A DNA stretch of 64,000 nt from Rhodoferax sp. GTDB lineage: Bacteria > Pseudomonadota > Gammaproteobacteria > Burkholderiales > Burkholderiaceae_C. The translations under genes were made by a program, and so were the position numbers. The notes below the pieces were generated by a model. It was not told the origin of the DNA. It did no database searches and saw only the letters and a list, made by a program, of their open reading frames with translations. Shown here piece after piece: positions 28,636 to 39,440 of this stretch (positions within the stretch are counted from its first letter, which is position 1; each line of letters opens with the position of its first letter). The stretch covers positions 23,862 through 87,861 of the forward strand of contig JAGOUM010000006.1 of NCBI GenBank assembly GCA_018061265.1. The letters run 5' to 3'.

Positions 28636-28657
28636 GCCAGACGATCAGAGGACTGCG

Positions 28658-29797
28658 TCATTCTGGCCGAAACCCGAAAACGCCGCCTTTGCGAGTGACA
28701 ACAACAAGGGTATTGCCAGCCAGAGTCGGCGTCACGTCGATGGGTGAACCATCGGTGGTGAGCCGGTTCAGCATGGTGCCATCCTCTCTCGAAATCACGT
28801 GAACGAGCCCTGAGTTATCACCGACCACGATGGACCTGCCCAGCGCCAGAGGCGCGCTCAGTTGTCGGAAACGCAACTGGTCCGATTCCCAAGCCGGTTC
28901 ACCATTGGCTGCAAGCCGGGCGATCACTCGCCCATCGCTTTCAGTGGTGTAAACACGCTGCTCGTCTCCATGCACACCCACTGAACCGGAGGCGTTCTGA
29001 CGCCACAACAACTTTCCCTGGCCAGCATCGACGCAAGCCACAGAGGCCTGGAAAGCCCTTGCGCAGACAACTTCACCATTTCTTCTAACTCCAGCGACCA
29101 AATCCACCAGACGCTCTATGTCGTTAGTGCCACGCGGCGTTGCAATTGCGACATCCCAAAGTGCTGAACCTGACACTGGGTTGATTCCAACCATGCGCCC
29201 CGAAAAACCTGCCACCAAAGTGTTCTTGACTGCCAACAGCACTCCGGCTTGACGCAGGATGAGCGATTCTCCAGGACGTTGGTTTTGCCACAACTTGCGG
29301 CCAGTGAATGCATCAAAGGCTGAGATAGTGCGATCTGCCGCGAGAACAAAAACACGCTCGCCAGCCACCAAAGGTGCCGTAAACACCTGTGCTGTCAAAC
29401 CCGCACGCCAAAGCTCCTTGCCCGATTCAAACACAATCAGATCATTGCGGTTGGTCGTCAGGGCAGCAAAACGTCCATCAAATCCCACCCCAGCCGATAT
29501 GCCTGATCCGGCATTGGCGCGCCAGACTGCTGCACCAGAACCTGAATCGCTGATCAGAACATTGCCATCCGAGCTAGCCAACGCCAACTGACCGTTGGCG
29601 GCCCTGATTTGTAATGGGAAATCAACCGGGCCAAGCTGGCTGCTCCAAACTCCCTTGATACCAATTAGCGCAGGGTTTGGCGCTAGGTCTTTCGGCAGCG
29701 GCTTCTGGCTATCACTGCTTGCGCAAGCGAAAAGTCCAACAAATGCGGCAACCGTCAAGCAGGATCGAATCAAATGTAGAGGTGAAAATTTGAGCAT
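28658..29797 (-). CDS. bamB: Outer membrane assembly lipoprotein BamB
   Basis: A 379-residue lipoprotein with signal peptide and lipobox LFAC (VAAFVGLFACASS). The rest is PQQ-like beta-propeller blades, visible as repeated motifs such as GAAVWRANAGSGI, FTGRKLWQNQRPGESL, GSALWDVAIATPRG and KLLWRQNASGS. BamB is the scaffold lipoprotein of the BAM complex that inserts beta-barrels into the outer membrane. It lies between yfgM (six bases upstream) and der. Confidence 0.94.
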   Translation of the reverse strand: MLKFSPLHLIRSCLTVAAFVGLFACASSDSQKPLPKDLAPNPALIGIKGVWSSQLGPVDFPLQIRAANGQLALASSDGNVLISDSGSGAAVWRANAGSGISAGVGFDGRFAALTTNRNDLIVFESGKELWRAGLTAQVFTAPLVAGERVFVLAADRTISAFDAFTGRKLWQNQRPGESLILRQAGVLLAVKNTLVAGFSGRMVGINPVSGSALWDVAIATPRGTNDIERLVDLVAGVRRNGEVVCARAFQASVACVDAGQGKLLWRQNASGSVGVHGDEQRVYTTESDGRVIARLAANGEPAWESDQLRFRQLSAPLALGRSIVVGDNSGLVHVISREDGTMLNRLTTDGSPIDVTPTLAGNTLVVVTRKGGVFGFRPE

Positions 29798-29803
29798 TAA
29801 AAA

Positions 29804-30481
29804 CTACTTTCCGCTGGCTAATGCCACCTGATCCGGTCTCACAACATCCGTACCCAATGCATTGAGTTTGACTTCGACCAGACGCCGATATTCGGTGCCT
29901 GCATCCAGCAGGCGATAGGCTTTCTCATATTCAGCGATTGCTTTGGACTTTTCGGACTTCAATGACATCACGTCACCTTTTCGATCAGCAACAAGTCCCT
30001 CAAACTCTGGCGGGAAAACGCCACTCAGTAGCGCCAACGCAGCGTCGTAATTCTTGGCATCCATCAATATTGCTGCCAGGCGAAGCTTGGCAACTGCCTG
30101 GTATCCAGGATCAACCGACTGCTCCGAAAGCCAGGTCAAGGCCGCTTTGGCCGAATCAACCTTACCTGAAGCAAGCAGTTGCTTGGCAATCAGCAACGCC
30201 GATTGTTGGGCATATACCGTTCCACCAAACCGATCCTTCATCTCGCCGAAAACACGCTCCATCCGGCCCGGGTCCGCCGAAGCAACGGATCGCTCGACCT
30301 CATCAAATAATGCGGCTGCCTGCGCCGCTTGATTGCGTTGCCAGTATTGATAAAAATTCCAGCTGGCGAATACAGCCAGGATCGCAATCAGCGCCCACGT
30401 GATTGCATTGCCATATTGCTTCCAGAAGTGCTTGATCTGATCAAGCTGTTCCTGTTCTTCCAAGTCGAGTTGATTCGCCAT
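29804..30481 (-). CDS. yfgM: YfgM-family tetratricopeptide membrane protein
   Basis: This 225-residue protein has a short cytoplasmic N-terminus (LDLEEQEQLDQIKHFWKQYGN), one membrane helix (AITWALIAILAVFASWNFYQYW) and TPR-like helices in the periplasm (LLASGKVDSAKAALTWLSEQ, YDAALALLSG, KAIAEYEKAYRLL). This is the UPF0070/YfgM family, an ancillary factor of the SecYEG translocon linked to periplasmic chaperones. It lies between hisS and bamB in the conserved order. Confidence 0.92.
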   Translation of the reverse strand: MANQLDLEEQEQLDQIKHFWKQYGNAITWALIAILAVFASWNFYQYWQRNQAAQAAALFDEVERSVASADPGRMERVFGEMKDRFGGTVYAQQSALLIAKQLLASGKVDSAKAALTWLSEQSVDPGYQAVAKLRLAAILMDAKNYDAALALLSGVFPPEFEGLVADRKGDVMSLKSEKSKAIAEYEKAYRLLDAGTEYRRLVEVKLNALGTDVVRPDQVALASGK

Positions 30482-30493
30482 AGGGTCAAAGTG

Positions 30494-31804
30494 TTAAACA
30501 GGAGATTGTAGGGTTGCAGCCCATTCTTGCGAATTGGCCAAGGAATGAAGGGACTGTGTACCCCCTTCGCGCATCGGCTTGATGGTGACTTTACCCGCTG
30601 AGACTTCGTCCGGTCCAAAAATCAATACAAATCTGGCACCACTTGCGTCCGCGCGCTTGAACTGACTTTTCATACTGCCCATGCCATCTTTGGTGCTTGC
30701 CCCCATCTGAACACAGATCCCCATCCGGCGCAGCTTCTGTAAAGTGAGCAACACCACAGGCATGTCCGATGTTTGCCCAACCACCGCATAAGCATCTGGC
30801 ACTTGGTTAGCACTTACCCGTCCCTGTGCCTTGGCAAGCTCCAGTACCCGATCAACACCCAGGGCCCAACCCACAGCTGGTGCAGGTTTTCCACCGAGTT
30901 GTTCGAATAAGTAGTCATACCTTCCGCCGGCACATACTGTCCCCTGTGAGCCCAATCGATCGGTCACAAACTCGAAGACTGTGAGGTTGTAATAGTCCAT
31001 ACCCCGTACCAACCGGGGATTGATGCGGTACGCAATGTTGTTGGCGTCCAGAATGCCACGCAGGGTGTTGAAGTGCGTCAACGACGCTTCGCCGAGATAG
31101 TCAAGCAACTTTGGCGCCGCCTCCACGACTGCCTGCATATGGGGGTTCTTCGTATCCAGAATGCGCAGCGGATTGTTGTACAGGCGGCGACGGGCATCTT
31201 CATCCAGCAAATCGGCATGCTGCTCCAGATAATTGATCAATGCTTGCCGGTGAGCCAAACGTTCATCAGGTTGACCCAGGCTATTGAGCTCGAGCCTCAC
31301 GTCATCCAGGCCAAGTTCTTCCCAAAGAACCGTTGCCATCAAAATCAACTCAGCATCGATCTCTGCGCCAGAGAAACCGAGGGCCTCAGCGCCGATCTGA
31401 TCAAACTGGCGGTAACGACCCTTTTGTGGTCGTTCATGCCGAAACATAGGACCGATGTAAAAAAGTCGTTTCGGACCGTCATATAGCAGGTTATGTTCAA
31501 GTGCTGCCCGAACGACCCCGGCGGTGGCTTCAGGCCGAAGTGTCAATGCATCGCCATTGAGCCGATCCTCAAAACAATACATTTCCTTTTCAACAATGTC
31601 AGTAACTTCTCCGAGCCCGCGAACAAAAAGTGGTGTGCGCTCAACGATCGGGGTCCGTATATTTCGATAGGCGAAACGTAACATTAACCCGCGCACTTTG
31701 TGTTCAAGCCACTCCACTGCCGCAGAATCAGGTGGCAGGACGTCATTCATACCCTTGACGGCAGTCAGTTTTTCGCTTCGTTGCGATGAAGGTTTTTCAA
31801 TCAT
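30494..31804 (-). CDS. hisS: Histidyl-tRNA synthetase
   Basis: A 436-residue class II aminoacyl-tRNA synthetase: motif 1 near [18 protein letters not shown], motif 2 [23 protein letters not shown], the histidine A motif [14 protein letters not shown], motif 3 [13 protein letters not shown], and a C-terminal anticodon-binding domain. Unlike the HisZ paralogue at 21998-23146 it keeps the full C-terminal domain. It follows ispG and precedes yfgM on the same strand. Confidence 0.97.
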   Translation of the reverse strand: MIEKPSSQRSEKLTAVKGMNDVLPPDSAAVEWLEHKVRGLMLRFAYRNIRTPIVERTPLFVRGLGEVTDIVEKEMYCFEDRLNGDALTLRPEATAGVVRAALEHNLLYDGPKRLFYIGPMFRHERPQKGRYRQFDQIGAEALGFSGAEIDAELILMATVLWEELGLDDVRLELNSLGQPDERLAHRQALINYLEQHADLLDEDARRRLYNNPLRILDTKNPHMQAVVEAAPKLLDYLGEASLTHFNTLRGILDANNIAYRINPRLVRGMDYYNLTVFEFVTDRLGSQGTVCAGGRYDYLFEQLGGKPAPAVGWALGVDRVLELAKAQGRVSANQVPDAYAVVGQTSDMPVVLLTLQKLRRMGICVQMGASTKDGMGSMKSQFKRADASGARFVLIFGPDEVSAGKVTIKPMREGGTQSLHSLANSQEWAATLQSPV

Positions 31805-31836
31805 TTGTCAATAAATCAAACTGCGATCGATTGGTT

Positions 31837-33087
31837 CTAGCCAAAACGCTTTTGCACATAGTTTTCTACGATCGCTTGAAACTCTGCGGCGATGTTCTCA
31901 CCACGCAGGGTCATGAACTTCTCCCCATCGATGAATACTGGCGCAGCTGGTGTCTCACCCGTGCCAGGCAGACTGATACCAATATCTGCGTGTTTGCTTT
32001 CACCAGGGCCATTCACAATACACCCCATAACCGCCACCTTCAACTTCTCCACTCCAGGATATTGGTGCTTCCACAATGGCATCTGTTGACGCAGAAACTC
32101 CTCAATCTGCTGTGTGAGCTCTTGAAATGTGGTGCTGGTGGTTCGTCCGCAGCCGGGGCAAGCAGTGACGCTGGGTACAAAAGACCGTAACTCAAGAGCC
32201 TGAAGAATTTCTGTGGCGATGAGCACCTCCTGGGTGCGTGACTCTCCAGGTTGAGGCGTCAGTGATACCCGGATCGTGTCACCGATGCCCTCCTGGAGCA
32301 AAACAGCGAGTGCGGTCGTTGAAGCGACCACCCCTTTGACGCCCATTCCAGCCTCAGTCAATCCCAAGTGGAGAGGATAGACGCAGCGCTGGGCCAGTTC
32401 ACGGTATACAGCTATCAAATCTTGAACCCCGCTCATTTTGCAGGACAACATCACCTGATTGGAAGGTAAGCCAATCTCAACAGCCCGTGTTGCGGAGTCA
32501 AGCGCCGAGGTAATCAAAGCCTCATACATGATCGCCTTGGCATCCTTGGGGACAGCCCGCCTGTTGTTCATGTCCATCAAGCCCGACAACAACTCCTGGT
32601 CCAGGCTGCCCCAGTTAACACCAATCCGAATGGCCTTACCCCAACGTACTGCGGCTTCGACCATCACGGAAAACTGCAGATCGTGCTTGTCACCCTTGCC
32701 GACATTGCCTGGATTGATCCGGTATTTGGAGAGCGCCTGAGCACATTGGGGATAGTCTGTCAGCAATCGATGCCCGTTATAGTGAAAGTCACCAATCAGT
32801 GGCACGTCGATACCCATACGGTCGAGTTGCTCGCGAATCGGGGCAACCGCCTGTGCTGCCTCAGGCGTATTGACTGTCAGTCTTACCAGCTCAGATCCTG
32901 CGAGAGCAAGTTCCTTGACCTGAATCGCAGTACCGATCACATCTGCAGTGTCGGTGTTGGTCATCGACTGCACACGCACAGGGGCGTCTCCACCGACTGT
33001 GACACATCGATTCCCCCAGACGATCTGCGCTTGCAGAGACTTGCGGGCCAATGGCCGTGCACTGGCAATGGCGTCATAGTCTGGCAT
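31837..33087 (-). CDS. ispG: 4-hydroxy-3-methylbut-2-en-1-yl diphosphate synthase
   Basis: The 416-residue IspG (GcpE) makes HMBPP in the MEP isoprenoid pathway. It has the TIM-barrel N-terminus ([34 protein letters not shown]) and the iron-sulfur Cys motifs [11 protein letters not shown] and [12 protein letters not shown] 33087 overlaps the rodZ TGA by one base (TGATG), so translation is coupled; a TTG one codon earlier is possible. The gene is followed by hisS, the usual ispG-hisS order. Confidence 0.96.
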   Translation of the reverse strand: MPDYDAIASARPLARKSLQAQIVWGNRCVTVGGDAPVRVQSMTNTDTADVIGTAIQVKELALAGSELVRLTVNTPEAAQAVAPIREQLDRMGIDVPLIGDFHYNGHRLLTDYPQCAQALSKYRINPGNVGKGDKHDLQFSVMVEAAVRWGKAIRIGVNWGSLDQELLSGLMDMNNRRAVPKDAKAIMYEALITSALDSATRAVEIGLPSNQVMLSCKMSGVQDLIAVYRELAQRCVYPLHLGLTEAGMGVKGVVASTTALAVLLQEGIGDTIRVSLTPQPGESRTQEVLIATEILQALELRSFVPSVTACPGCGRTTSTTFQELTQQIEEFLRQQMPLWKHQYPGVEKLKVAVMGCIVNGPGESKHADIGISLPGTGETPAAPVFIDGEKFMTLRGENIAAEFQAIVENYVQKRFG

Positions 33088-33983
33088 CAATTCACCTCAA
33101 AGCGAGCAACATTGTTCTTAGAGATTGCCGTGAGATCCAGGACTTTGCCCCGAGCAGTCACAGAAATCAAGTCCGCGCGACCAACTACAACGGTCAGTGG
33201 TGGATCTGCGTTGACTGTCAATACTTCCCCTTTGCCAGTTACTTTGCGAAGTTGTGAAACATTCTTTGCGTCTGTCACCTCGATCCAGGACTCGCCCATG
33301 GCTTGTATCACCAACAACGCCTCTGACGAGGCTGTCAAAGTCAATGGTGGAACTTCAGATGCAACAGTCAATTTGGCATCTGCCAGGGCACTCAACGCCG
33401 GGCTGTCAGCTAACCTGACCGGTTCTGGGGGCATCCCACCTGCTGGCCCCTTGCCTTGATCCGCTCCTGGCTCGGCACTGATGCTCGCTTGGGCATCGGC
33501 CACCTCGGCAGCGGTTTGACCCGTCTGTACCGGCCAGAAGGCGATTGCCACAATGACCAATATCATGACGATGATCGCCAAACTCACTGGATTGAGTACC
33601 CGATGTAAAGACAAATCGCTGAACCGGGCAGGAGACTGCAGGGTTGTGTTTAAGCCGTCGTCGTCAGCCTTTATGGATGGACTGCGGCGCTGCGGCAGTG
33701 CCGCCATCACCGCCTGAGAATCCAGTTTCAGAGTCCGACAGACACTCAGCGTCAATGCACGCACAAAAACAACATCTGGCAACAGATCATATCTGTCGGC
33801 TTCCAGTGCCTCCAGCTTTTTGACAGGCACTTTGAGCGACACCGCCAACGCCGCAATGTGCAAACCCTGTGCCTCTCTTGCGCCCCGAAGCATTGCCCCC
33901 GCCCCTGATGGGGCGTGAACTTCCATGGTTTTATCGAGACCGGATAAGGGTTTGATCTGCGCGGTGCCAGACATCTCATTCAT
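33087..33983 (-). CDS. rodZ: RodZ-like cell-shape protein
   Basis: This 298-residue protein starts with a helix-turn-helix of the RodZ type ([49 protein letters not shown]), has a membrane helix ([19 protein letters not shown]), a Pro/Ala-rich linker and a C-terminal beta domain ([33 protein letters not shown]). RodZ links MreB to the cell-wall elongation machinery. The ATG at 33983 overlaps the end of pilF by eight bases. It sits in the pilF-rodZ-ispG series common to many proteobacteria. Confidence 0.88.
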   Translation of the reverse strand: MNEMSGTAQIKPLSGLDKTMEVHAPSGAGAMLRGAREAQGLHIAALAVSLKVPVKKLEALEADRYDLLPDVVFVRALTLSVCRTLKLDSQAVMAALPQRRSPSIKADDDGLNTTLQSPARFSDLSLHRVLNPVSLAIIVMILVIVAIAFWPVQTGQTAAEVADAQASISAEPGADQGKGPAGGMPPEPVRLADSPALSALADAKLTVASEVPPLTLTASSEALLVIQAMGESWIEVTDAKNVSQLRKVTGKGEVLTVNADPPLTVVVGRADLISVTARGKVLDLTAISKNNVARFEVN

Positions 33984-34794
33984 TGAAGGCGCCTCGCCGA
34001 TACTGCGCAGTCTCAGGCGACTGCGGGAACCGTTTTTCCAACTGGGCACCCAATTGGGCCGACGCAGTTAAATTGGACAGTCGCTGCTCTGTCCGGATGC
34101 CCAGCCAGAGTGATTCTGCATTGGCCAAATCACTATTGTTCAGGCGACGGATGTAAAACTGAGCGCGCACATATTCCTTCTGTTTGAAAAGTACGTTGGC
34201 AAGGTTGTAGCCCGTAATCGGATTGCTCGCATCGTACTCATATGATCTGATCAAGCTGGATTCGGCGTCACGCAACATGCCCGCACGCTCTTGACACAAC
34301 CCAAGAATCCTGTAGGTCTTGGCTCGCTCTCCATAAAGTGGATCTGCCAGGGCCTGAGATAGAAACTCAAACGCCTGCGGGAACGCTCCCTGGTTGCATT
34401 TAAGCCAGCCTAAATTGTGCAGGACGCTAGAGTTCCTGGGCGAAATTGATAAAGCCTTGGTAAAGCTCTCCTCCGCCACCGCAAAGTCGTTCAATCGCAT
34501 ATAAATCAGGCCGCGTACGCTGTAGGCTTCCACATAGGTCGGATCGGCGATGATCGCCTGTTTGATTTCATCCAGCGCGATCGTAGGTTTTCCCAGCTCA
34601 AGATAACCACTTGCAAGGTCAGTTCGATTGCGCGCGCGTTTTCGCTCGGTCGATTCATCGGAGTCAGTGATCATTTCAACGCGACTGGCGCCTGCCCCTT
34701 TGTCCGACCGGTTGGCGCAGCCAGATGCAAGAAAACAAACGCCCAAGAACGCCATCATCCAGACCACAATTGACCGGACAGAACAGTTTTTCAT
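33976..34794 (-). CDS. pilF: Type IV pilus biogenesis lipoprotein PilF/PilW
   Basis: A 272-residue lipoprotein: signal peptide with lipobox ASGC, followed by TPR repeats (ASGYLELGKPTIALDEIKQAI, EAYSVRGLIYMRLNDFAVAEESFTKAL, SVLHNLGWLKCNQGAFPQAFEFLSQAL). PilF/PilW is the outer-membrane pilotin that helps assemble the PilQ secretin. ATG 34794 is favoured; a GTG two codons earlier is possible. The order rlmN-pilF-rodZ-ispG is conserved. No other pilus gene is in the window. Confidence 0.9.
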   Translation of the reverse strand: MKNCSVRSIVVWMMAFLGVCFLASGCANRSDKGAGASRVEMITDSDESTERKRARNRTDLASGYLELGKPTIALDEIKQAIIADPTYVEAYSVRGLIYMRLNDFAVAEESFTKALSISPRNSSVLHNLGWLKCNQGAFPQAFEFLSQALADPLYGERAKTYRILGLCQERAGMLRDAESSLIRSYEYDASNPITGYNLANVLFKQKEYVRAQFYIRRLNNSDLANAESLWLGIRTEQRLSNLTASAQLGAQLEKRFPQSPETAQYRRGAFNE

Positions 34795-34809
34795 TGTCAC
34801 TTTCTTGGC

Positions 34810-35928
34810 TTAAGCCTTTACAGCCATCATGATTCTCTGGCGAGCAATTCGCTCCTCCACCCGCGTGCGATCGTTCACCTCTCCGGCCAATTGACCACAG
34901 GCAGCATCGATGTCATCGCCTCTCGTTTTCCGGATCGTAGTGACAAAACCGGCGTCAGAAAGAATTTTCGCAAACTTGGCGACTTGCGCCGGTTGCGAAC
35001 GCAGTAGCCCAGACTGAGGAAACGGATTAAAGGGTATGAGATTAAATTTGCACCACGGCCTGTTGCCCGCGCCCTTTCGCACCAAGTTGACAAGCTCAAA
35101 TGCATGTTCGGGTTGGTCGTTCACCCCATCAAGCAGACAATATTCAAACGTGATGAAGTCACGGGGTGCAGACTCCAGGTATCGCCTGCACGTCTGTATC
35201 AGTTCATCCAAAGGATACTTGACATTGAGTGGGACCAATCGATCACGTAATTGGTCGTTGCCTGCATGCAGCGAGACTGCAAGTGCCACCGGGCAGTCGT
35301 TCGCCAGGCGCTCGATCATGGGGACAACACCTGAGGTTGAAACCGTCACCCGCCGTCGGGATAGGCCGTACGCATGGTCACTCAGCATGGTCCGTAACGC
35401 CGACACAACTGCATCGTAGTTTTGCAGGGGCTCCCCCATGCCCATCATCACAACATTGGTGATGACGCGTTCATTTCCGCCATTGCGCTGCCGCAAAAAA
35501 TGCTCGGCGAACCACAATTGGGCAATAATCTCACCAACACTAAGGTTTCGACTGAATCCCTGATGTCCCGTTGAGCAAAAGCGGCACCCCACCGCACAGC
35601 CAGCCTGTGAAGATACACATAGCGTTCCTCGGTCGGCCTCCGGGATGTAGACAGTTTCTATGGTATTGCCACTACCAACATCAAACAGCCACTTCGCGGT
35701 TCCGTCAGCAGACAGGTGTTGGGAGACAACGACAAGTGGACGAACAACGGCACATGCCTTGAGTTTGTCGCGCAGGGTCTTGGCAAGATCGGACATTTCG
35801 TCAAATTCGCTGGCACCCTTTTGATGTACCCAGCGAAACAACTGAACGGCACGAAAGCGTTTCTCTCCCAGCCGTTCGCAAAAATCGGCCAAGCCCTCGA
35901 GATCAAAATCGAGCAGGTTGACCGACAT
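34810..35928 (-). CDS. rlmN: Dual-specificity rRNA/tRNA adenine-C2 methyltransferase RlmN
   Basis: A 372-residue radical SAM methylase with cluster motif [12 protein letters not shown] (CxxxCxxC), [12 protein letters not shown], and the conserved [16 protein letters not shown] and [13 protein letters not shown]. RlmN methylates A2503 of 23S rRNA and A37 of some tRNAs. The second conserved Cys near the C-terminus is expected in AACGQLAGE. It is preceded by ndk and followed by pilF on the same strand. Confidence 0.96.
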   Translation of the reverse strand: MSVNLLDFDLEGLADFCERLGEKRFRAVQLFRWVHQKGASEFDEMSDLAKTLRDKLKACAVVRPLVVVSQHLSADGTAKWLFDVGSGNTIETVYIPEADRGTLCVSSQAGCAVGCRFCSTGHQGFSRNLSVGEIIAQLWFAEHFLRQRNGGNERVITNVVMMGMGEPLQNYDAVVSALRTMLSDHAYGLSRRRVTVSTSGVVPMIERLANDCPVALAVSLHAGNDQLRDRLVPLNVKYPLDELIQTCRRYLESAPRDFITFEYCLLDGVNDQPEHAFELVNLVRKGAGNRPWCKFNLIPFNPFPQSGLLRSQPAQVAKFAKILSDAGFVTTIRKTRGDDIDAACGQLAGEVNDRTRVEERIARQRIMMAVKA

Positions 35929-35936
35929 CTGTGCGC

Positions 35937-36362
35937 CTATCGCGAATAAACGTTCATGCCGGGGAAGAAAAAGGCGATTTCGACCGCTGCTGTCTCAGCA
36001 GCGTCAGAGCCATGTACGGCATTGGCATCGATGCTGTCGGCAAAATCGGCGCGGATGGTACCCGGAGCCGCTTTTTTTGGATCGGTAGCACCCATCAGAT
36101 CACGATTTTTCAAAATCGCATTTTCACCTTCCAGCGCCTGAATCATCACAGGACCAGAAATCATGAAGTCCACCAGATCCTTGAAAAATGGGCGGGCTTT
36201 ATGCACAGCGTAGAACGCTTCGGCTTCGCCTCGCGACAAGTGCATCATTCGGGCAGCAACAATCTTCAGACCCGCCGCTTCAAAGCGTGCATAAATCTGA
36301 CCAATGACGTTTTTGGCAACGGCGTCTGGCTTGATGATGGAGAGCGTTCTTTCGATAGTCAT
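35937..36362 (-). CDS. ndk: Nucleoside diphosphate kinase
   Basis: The 141-residue enzyme equalises nucleoside triphosphate pools. It starts [21 protein letters not shown] and contains the active site NAVHGSDA, whose His (about residue 117) is phosphorylated. ATG 36362 has AAGGA six bases upstream; an open frame extends further back but is not family-like. It lies eight bases upstream of rlmN. Confidence 0.97.
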   Translation of the reverse strand: MTIERTLSIIKPDAVAKNVIGQIYARFEAAGLKIVAARMMHLSRGEAEAFYAVHKARPFFKDLVDFMISGPVMIQALEGENAILKNRDLMGATDPKKAAPGTIRADFADSIDANAVHGSDAAETAAVEIAFFFPGMNVYSR

Positions 36363-36464
36363 GTTGATTCCTTGAGAAAAATTGATTTGATGGCTATTTA
36401 ACCAAACCCATGAGTTTAACCTGAGCCCATCAATCATTGAGGCGATGTGATCCACCCAGTTGAG

Positions 36465-37607
36465 TTAACGAGGTCGACCCGTCGATCTGCGTCCACCAGA
36501 AGATCCCGATCCAGCGCCACGACTGGTACGGGCTTCCTGCCGCTGCCTGGTGAAACTATCTACACCGATGTAGCCTAGCGAGGTTTTCATTGGATCTGGT
36601 TGCCCGACGGATTGGCCTTTTCTGGCGGACGGGTTACCACGGCCTCCGTTTGGCCGCGACCGCAACGCATTGCCAGGGTCTCTATTGTCCCTAACTGTTT
36701 TAGAGACGCCTGCTTGGGTCGAATCAGCAACACCATGCTTGGGCTGCGCCACGCGGGAGAGCGCCCGAATGTCTGAGTCGTCAAGCTCCATCCAGGCGCC
36801 ACGCTTCAAACCGCGCGGCAAAACCATCGCGCCATAACGAATGCGGATCAGACGACTGACCGCATGGCCGAGCGATTCCAGCATCCGCCGCACCTCCCGA
36901 TTTCGACCCTCGGAAATCGTCACCCGATACCAGCAGTTCGATCCTTCACCGCCACCCTCCTCGATACTGCCGAACTGCGCGATCCCGTCTTCAAGCTGTA
37001 CGCCGGACAAAAGCTTGGTCTTTTCTTCTGCACTGAGCGCCCCCAGTACCCGAACCGCGTACTCTCGTTCCAGTCCGAAACGGGGGTGCATTAGATTATT
37101 TGCCAGTTCACCTGAACTTGTGAACAGCAACAGTCCTTCAGTGTTGAGGTCTAGCCTGCCAACAGACTGCCACTTTCCTTGAAACAACTTCGGCAGTTTG
37201 CGGAAAACTGTCGGGCGATTCTGCGGATCATCGTGGCTAACCACCTCACCTGCCGGCTTGTGGTACGCGATTACCCGAGGCGGAGGTGGTGCCAGCCTAA
37301 AGCGGATCGGTTTGCCATTTACTTTGACATGATCGCCAAACTGAACCCGCTGACCAATATGTGCTGGTTCATTGTTGACAGTAATTCGGCCTTCGAGTAT
37401 CAGTTGCTCCATCTCCAGGCGCGAGCCCATGCCGGCTTGAGCAAGCACTTTATGGAGTTTGGGCGACTCGGGCTGTGGCGGCAAGACCCGTTTGGCCGTT
37501 ACAACATCCGGGCTGCTTTCCTCCCTATCAAATTTTCCGGATATCACATCCTCAAATCGAATGACATCATCGACAGATGGCACAAGTAAAGGTACGTTCT
37601 CGGTCAT
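36465..37607 (-). CDS. rluB: 23S rRNA pseudouridine synthase RluB-like
   Basis: This 380-residue protein has an S4-type RNA-binding domain (KLHKVLAQAGMGSRLEMEQLILEGRITVNNEPAHIGQ) and a RsuA-family catalytic domain with GRLDLNTEGLLLFT, where the Asp is catalytic, and EGRNREVRRMLESLGHAVSRLIRIRYG. The N-terminal extension of about 45 residues and the basic Gly/Arg/Ser C-terminal tail are typical of betaproteobacterial RluB. RluB modifies U2605 of 23S rRNA. It lies downstream of scpB, the common scpB-rluB pairing. Confidence 0.93.
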   Translation of the reverse strand: MTENVPLLVPSVDDVIRFEDVISGKFDREESSPDVVTAKRVLPPQPESPKLHKVLAQAGMGSRLEMEQLILEGRITVNNEPAHIGQRVQFGDHVKVNGKPIRFRLAPPPPRVIAYHKPAGEVVSHDDPQNRPTVFRKLPKLFQGKWQSVGRLDLNTEGLLLFTSSGELANNLMHPRFGLEREYAVRVLGALSAEEKTKLLSGVQLEDGIAQFGSIEEGGGEGSNCWYRVTISEGRNREVRRMLESLGHAVSRLIRIRYGAMVLPRGLKRGAWMELDDSDIRALSRVAQPKHGVADSTQAGVSKTVRDNRDPGNALRSRPNGGRGNPSARKGQSVGQPDPMKTSLGYIGVDSFTRQRQEARTSRGAGSGSSGGRRSTGRPR

Positions 37608-37644
37608 ATTCAGTTTCCTAATGAGGGCTCATCTAACCAACTGG

Positions 37645-38292
37645 TTAGGTCAACAGGTTTCGTTCCATATCCGGCGGCACCACGACATGAATGTCCATGG
37701 ATACAGCATCATTGCCTGTCCGTTGCGCAGACACACTGGAACTGTGGGCCGCAAGTTCTGGCAACGATTCGAGCATCTGACCCGGCATTTCCAGTAGTGG
37801 CAATTGGTCAAGCGACTGCAGTCCAAAATCGTCAAGAAACTGTCTTGTCGTCGCAAACAGACCTGGACGACCAACCGTGTCCCTGTAACCGATAACTTCG
37901 ATCCAACCTCGGTCTTCAAGCTGCTTTACCGTCAGGGAATTCACCGTTACACCCCGAATTGTCTCGATATCACCCCGTGTCACCGGTTGTTTATAGGCAA
38001 TGATGGCCAGGGTCTCCAGCGTTGATCGGGAATAACGGGGTGGTTTTTCCGGGTGCAGGCGATCAAGAAACTCACGCATTCCCGGGCGACTTTGCAGGCG
38101 CCAGCCAGTGGCCAGAGACACGAGCTCGACTCCCCGATGCACATATTCATGCTGTAGGTCCCGCAGCAAGAGTCGAATTGAGTCTGCATTCAAGGCATCT
38201 TCAAAAAGCGTACGCATGTCCCGCATTGCCAATGGGTGAGGCGAACAAATCAAGGCAGTTTCGAGGATGCGCTTGGCATCCGTTGTATTCAT
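37645..38292 (-). CDS. scpB: Segregation and condensation protein B
   Basis: A 215-residue protein with two winged-helix domains: AKRILETALICSPHPLAMRDMRTLF at the start and STLETLAIIAYKQPVTRGDIETIRGVTVNSLTVKQLEDRGWIEVIGYRDTVGRPGLFATT in the second, the most conserved ScpB stretch. ScpB works with SMC and ScpA in chromosome organisation. Its partner scpA is not in the window; upstream lies rluD after about 120 bases in which I see nothing recognisable. Confidence 0.94.
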   Translation of the reverse strand: MNTTDAKRILETALICSPHPLAMRDMRTLFEDALNADSIRLLLRDLQHEYVHRGVELVSLATGWRLQSRPGMREFLDRLHPEKPPRYSRSTLETLAIIAYKQPVTRGDIETIRGVTVNSLTVKQLEDRGWIEVIGYRDTVGRPGLFATTRQFLDDFGLQSLDQLPLLEMPGQMLESLPELAAHSSSVSAQRTGNDAVSMDIHVVVPPDMERNLLT

Positions 38293-38412
38293 GGTTTAGT
38301 CAATTCCGAAAACATCGCCAAGTCACTGATTGACCACGTGACCACGATTCTGGGAGGCATTGGATACGGAAAATCGGTTTCGATACCCGGAGCGGGCCTT
38401 TAGCGCAGTAGG

Positions 38413-39387
38413 CTAAATCGCATCGAGATTGTACTTGAGACCCAGCGTAAGACTCGCGCTCTCAAAGTCACTTGGTGGCGGTGATAAAAAAACAAGTGGT
38501 GCCGCGGTCACCGGATGCAAAAAAGACAATTTCACAGCATGTAAAGCCTGACGACTTAGCCCCAGCGCCAGACCGCCGCCGTACATGAGATCTGCAACCA
38601 AAGGATGGCCCATAGAAGCCAGATGCACACGAATCTGATGGGTGCGACCCGTCTGCAACCGGCAATGAACGAGACTACCCGATGCACAAGTATCCAGACA
38701 GTGAAGGTCCGTGTGCGCTGTCTTGCCTGGATTGACCACCAGATCGACCACGGCCATACGTAAGCGATTGGTCGGATCCCTGCCAATTGGCCTGGCCACA
38801 TGACAATGCGTGGCACAGCTCCATGCGCCGTGTACCAGCGCCAGGTATTGGCGCTTGACAGTTCGATCAGCGATGGCTTTGACCAAGGCATCCATGACGC
38901 CGCGGGTGCGCGCAACAACCATCAGACCACTCGTGTCTTTGTCGAGCCGATGCACGATGCCGGCACGAGGAAGCATAAATGCTTGTGGATCGAATCCCAA
39001 TAGCCCGTTCATCAGTGTGCCGGACCAGTTCCCGGGCGCGGGATGTACCACCAATCCTGCGGGCTTATTGATGACGAGCAGGTGCGCATCCTGATAGACC
39101 AGCTCAAGGGACATCGACTCGGCCTTGAACGCCTGGCTTTGGGGCGTCGGTCGAAGTTCGATACCGACCTGATCCCCAATTTTCATCCGTTGTGCTGGCT
39201 TTGAAAGCACTTTGGTGTTGAGACTAACCGCACCCAGAGCAATCAGTTGCTGCAGGTAACTGCGCGAGAATTCAGGAACAAGTTCAACCAGGACCTGATC
39301 CAGTCGCCGATTGTGCTGGGCTTGCCCCAACGTCACGTTGCGACATTCGATGTCGGCATCCACCAAGTCGGTTTCGGTCTCGATCAC
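38413..39387 (-). CDS. rluD: 23S rRNA pseudouridine synthase RluD
   Basis: A RluA-family synthase of 324 residues from GTG 39387. It has an S4 domain (RRLDQVLVELVPEFSRSYLQQLIALGAVSLN), the motif GIVHRLDKDTSGLMVVA with catalytic Asp, and LQTGRTHQIRVHLASMGHPLVADLMYGG. RluD makes pseudouridines 1911, 1915 and 1917 in helix 69. The frame is open to a TTG at 39426, which would run through the divergent bamD -10 hexamer and a G8 tract, so the GTG is preferred; neither has a clear ribosome binding site. Confidence 0.93.
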   Translation of the reverse strand: MIETETDLVDADIECRNVTLGQAQHNRRLDQVLVELVPEFSRSYLQQLIALGAVSLNTKVLSKPAQRMKIGDQVGIELRPTPQSQAFKAESMSLELVYQDAHLLVINKPAGLVVHPAPGNWSGTLMNGLLGFDPQAFMLPRAGIVHRLDKDTSGLMVVARTRGVMDALVKAIADRTVKRQYLALVHGAWSCATHCHVARPIGRDPTNRLRMAVVDLVVNPGKTAHTDLHCLDTCASGSLVHCRLQTGRTHQIRVHLASMGHPLVADLMYGGGLALGLSRQALHAVKLSFLHPVTAAPLVFLSPPPSDFESASLTLGLKYNLDAI

Positions 39388-39390
39388 ATC

Positions 39391-39408
39391 GGGGGGGGTC
39401 GATATAAT
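39391..39408 (+). promoter_or_regulatory. bamD promoter -10 next to a G8 tract
   Basis: A perfect TATAAT lies at 39403-39408, 32 bases before the chosen bamD ATG. It is immediately preceded by a run of eight G residues (39391-39398) that would fall in the -35/-10 spacer. No good -35 hexamer is visible at the expected 17-base spacing. The same DNA is the 5' region of the divergent rluD. Confidence 0.6.
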
Positions 39409-39440
39409 GATTTGGCTACCTCTCAAGAAAGATGTTCTAC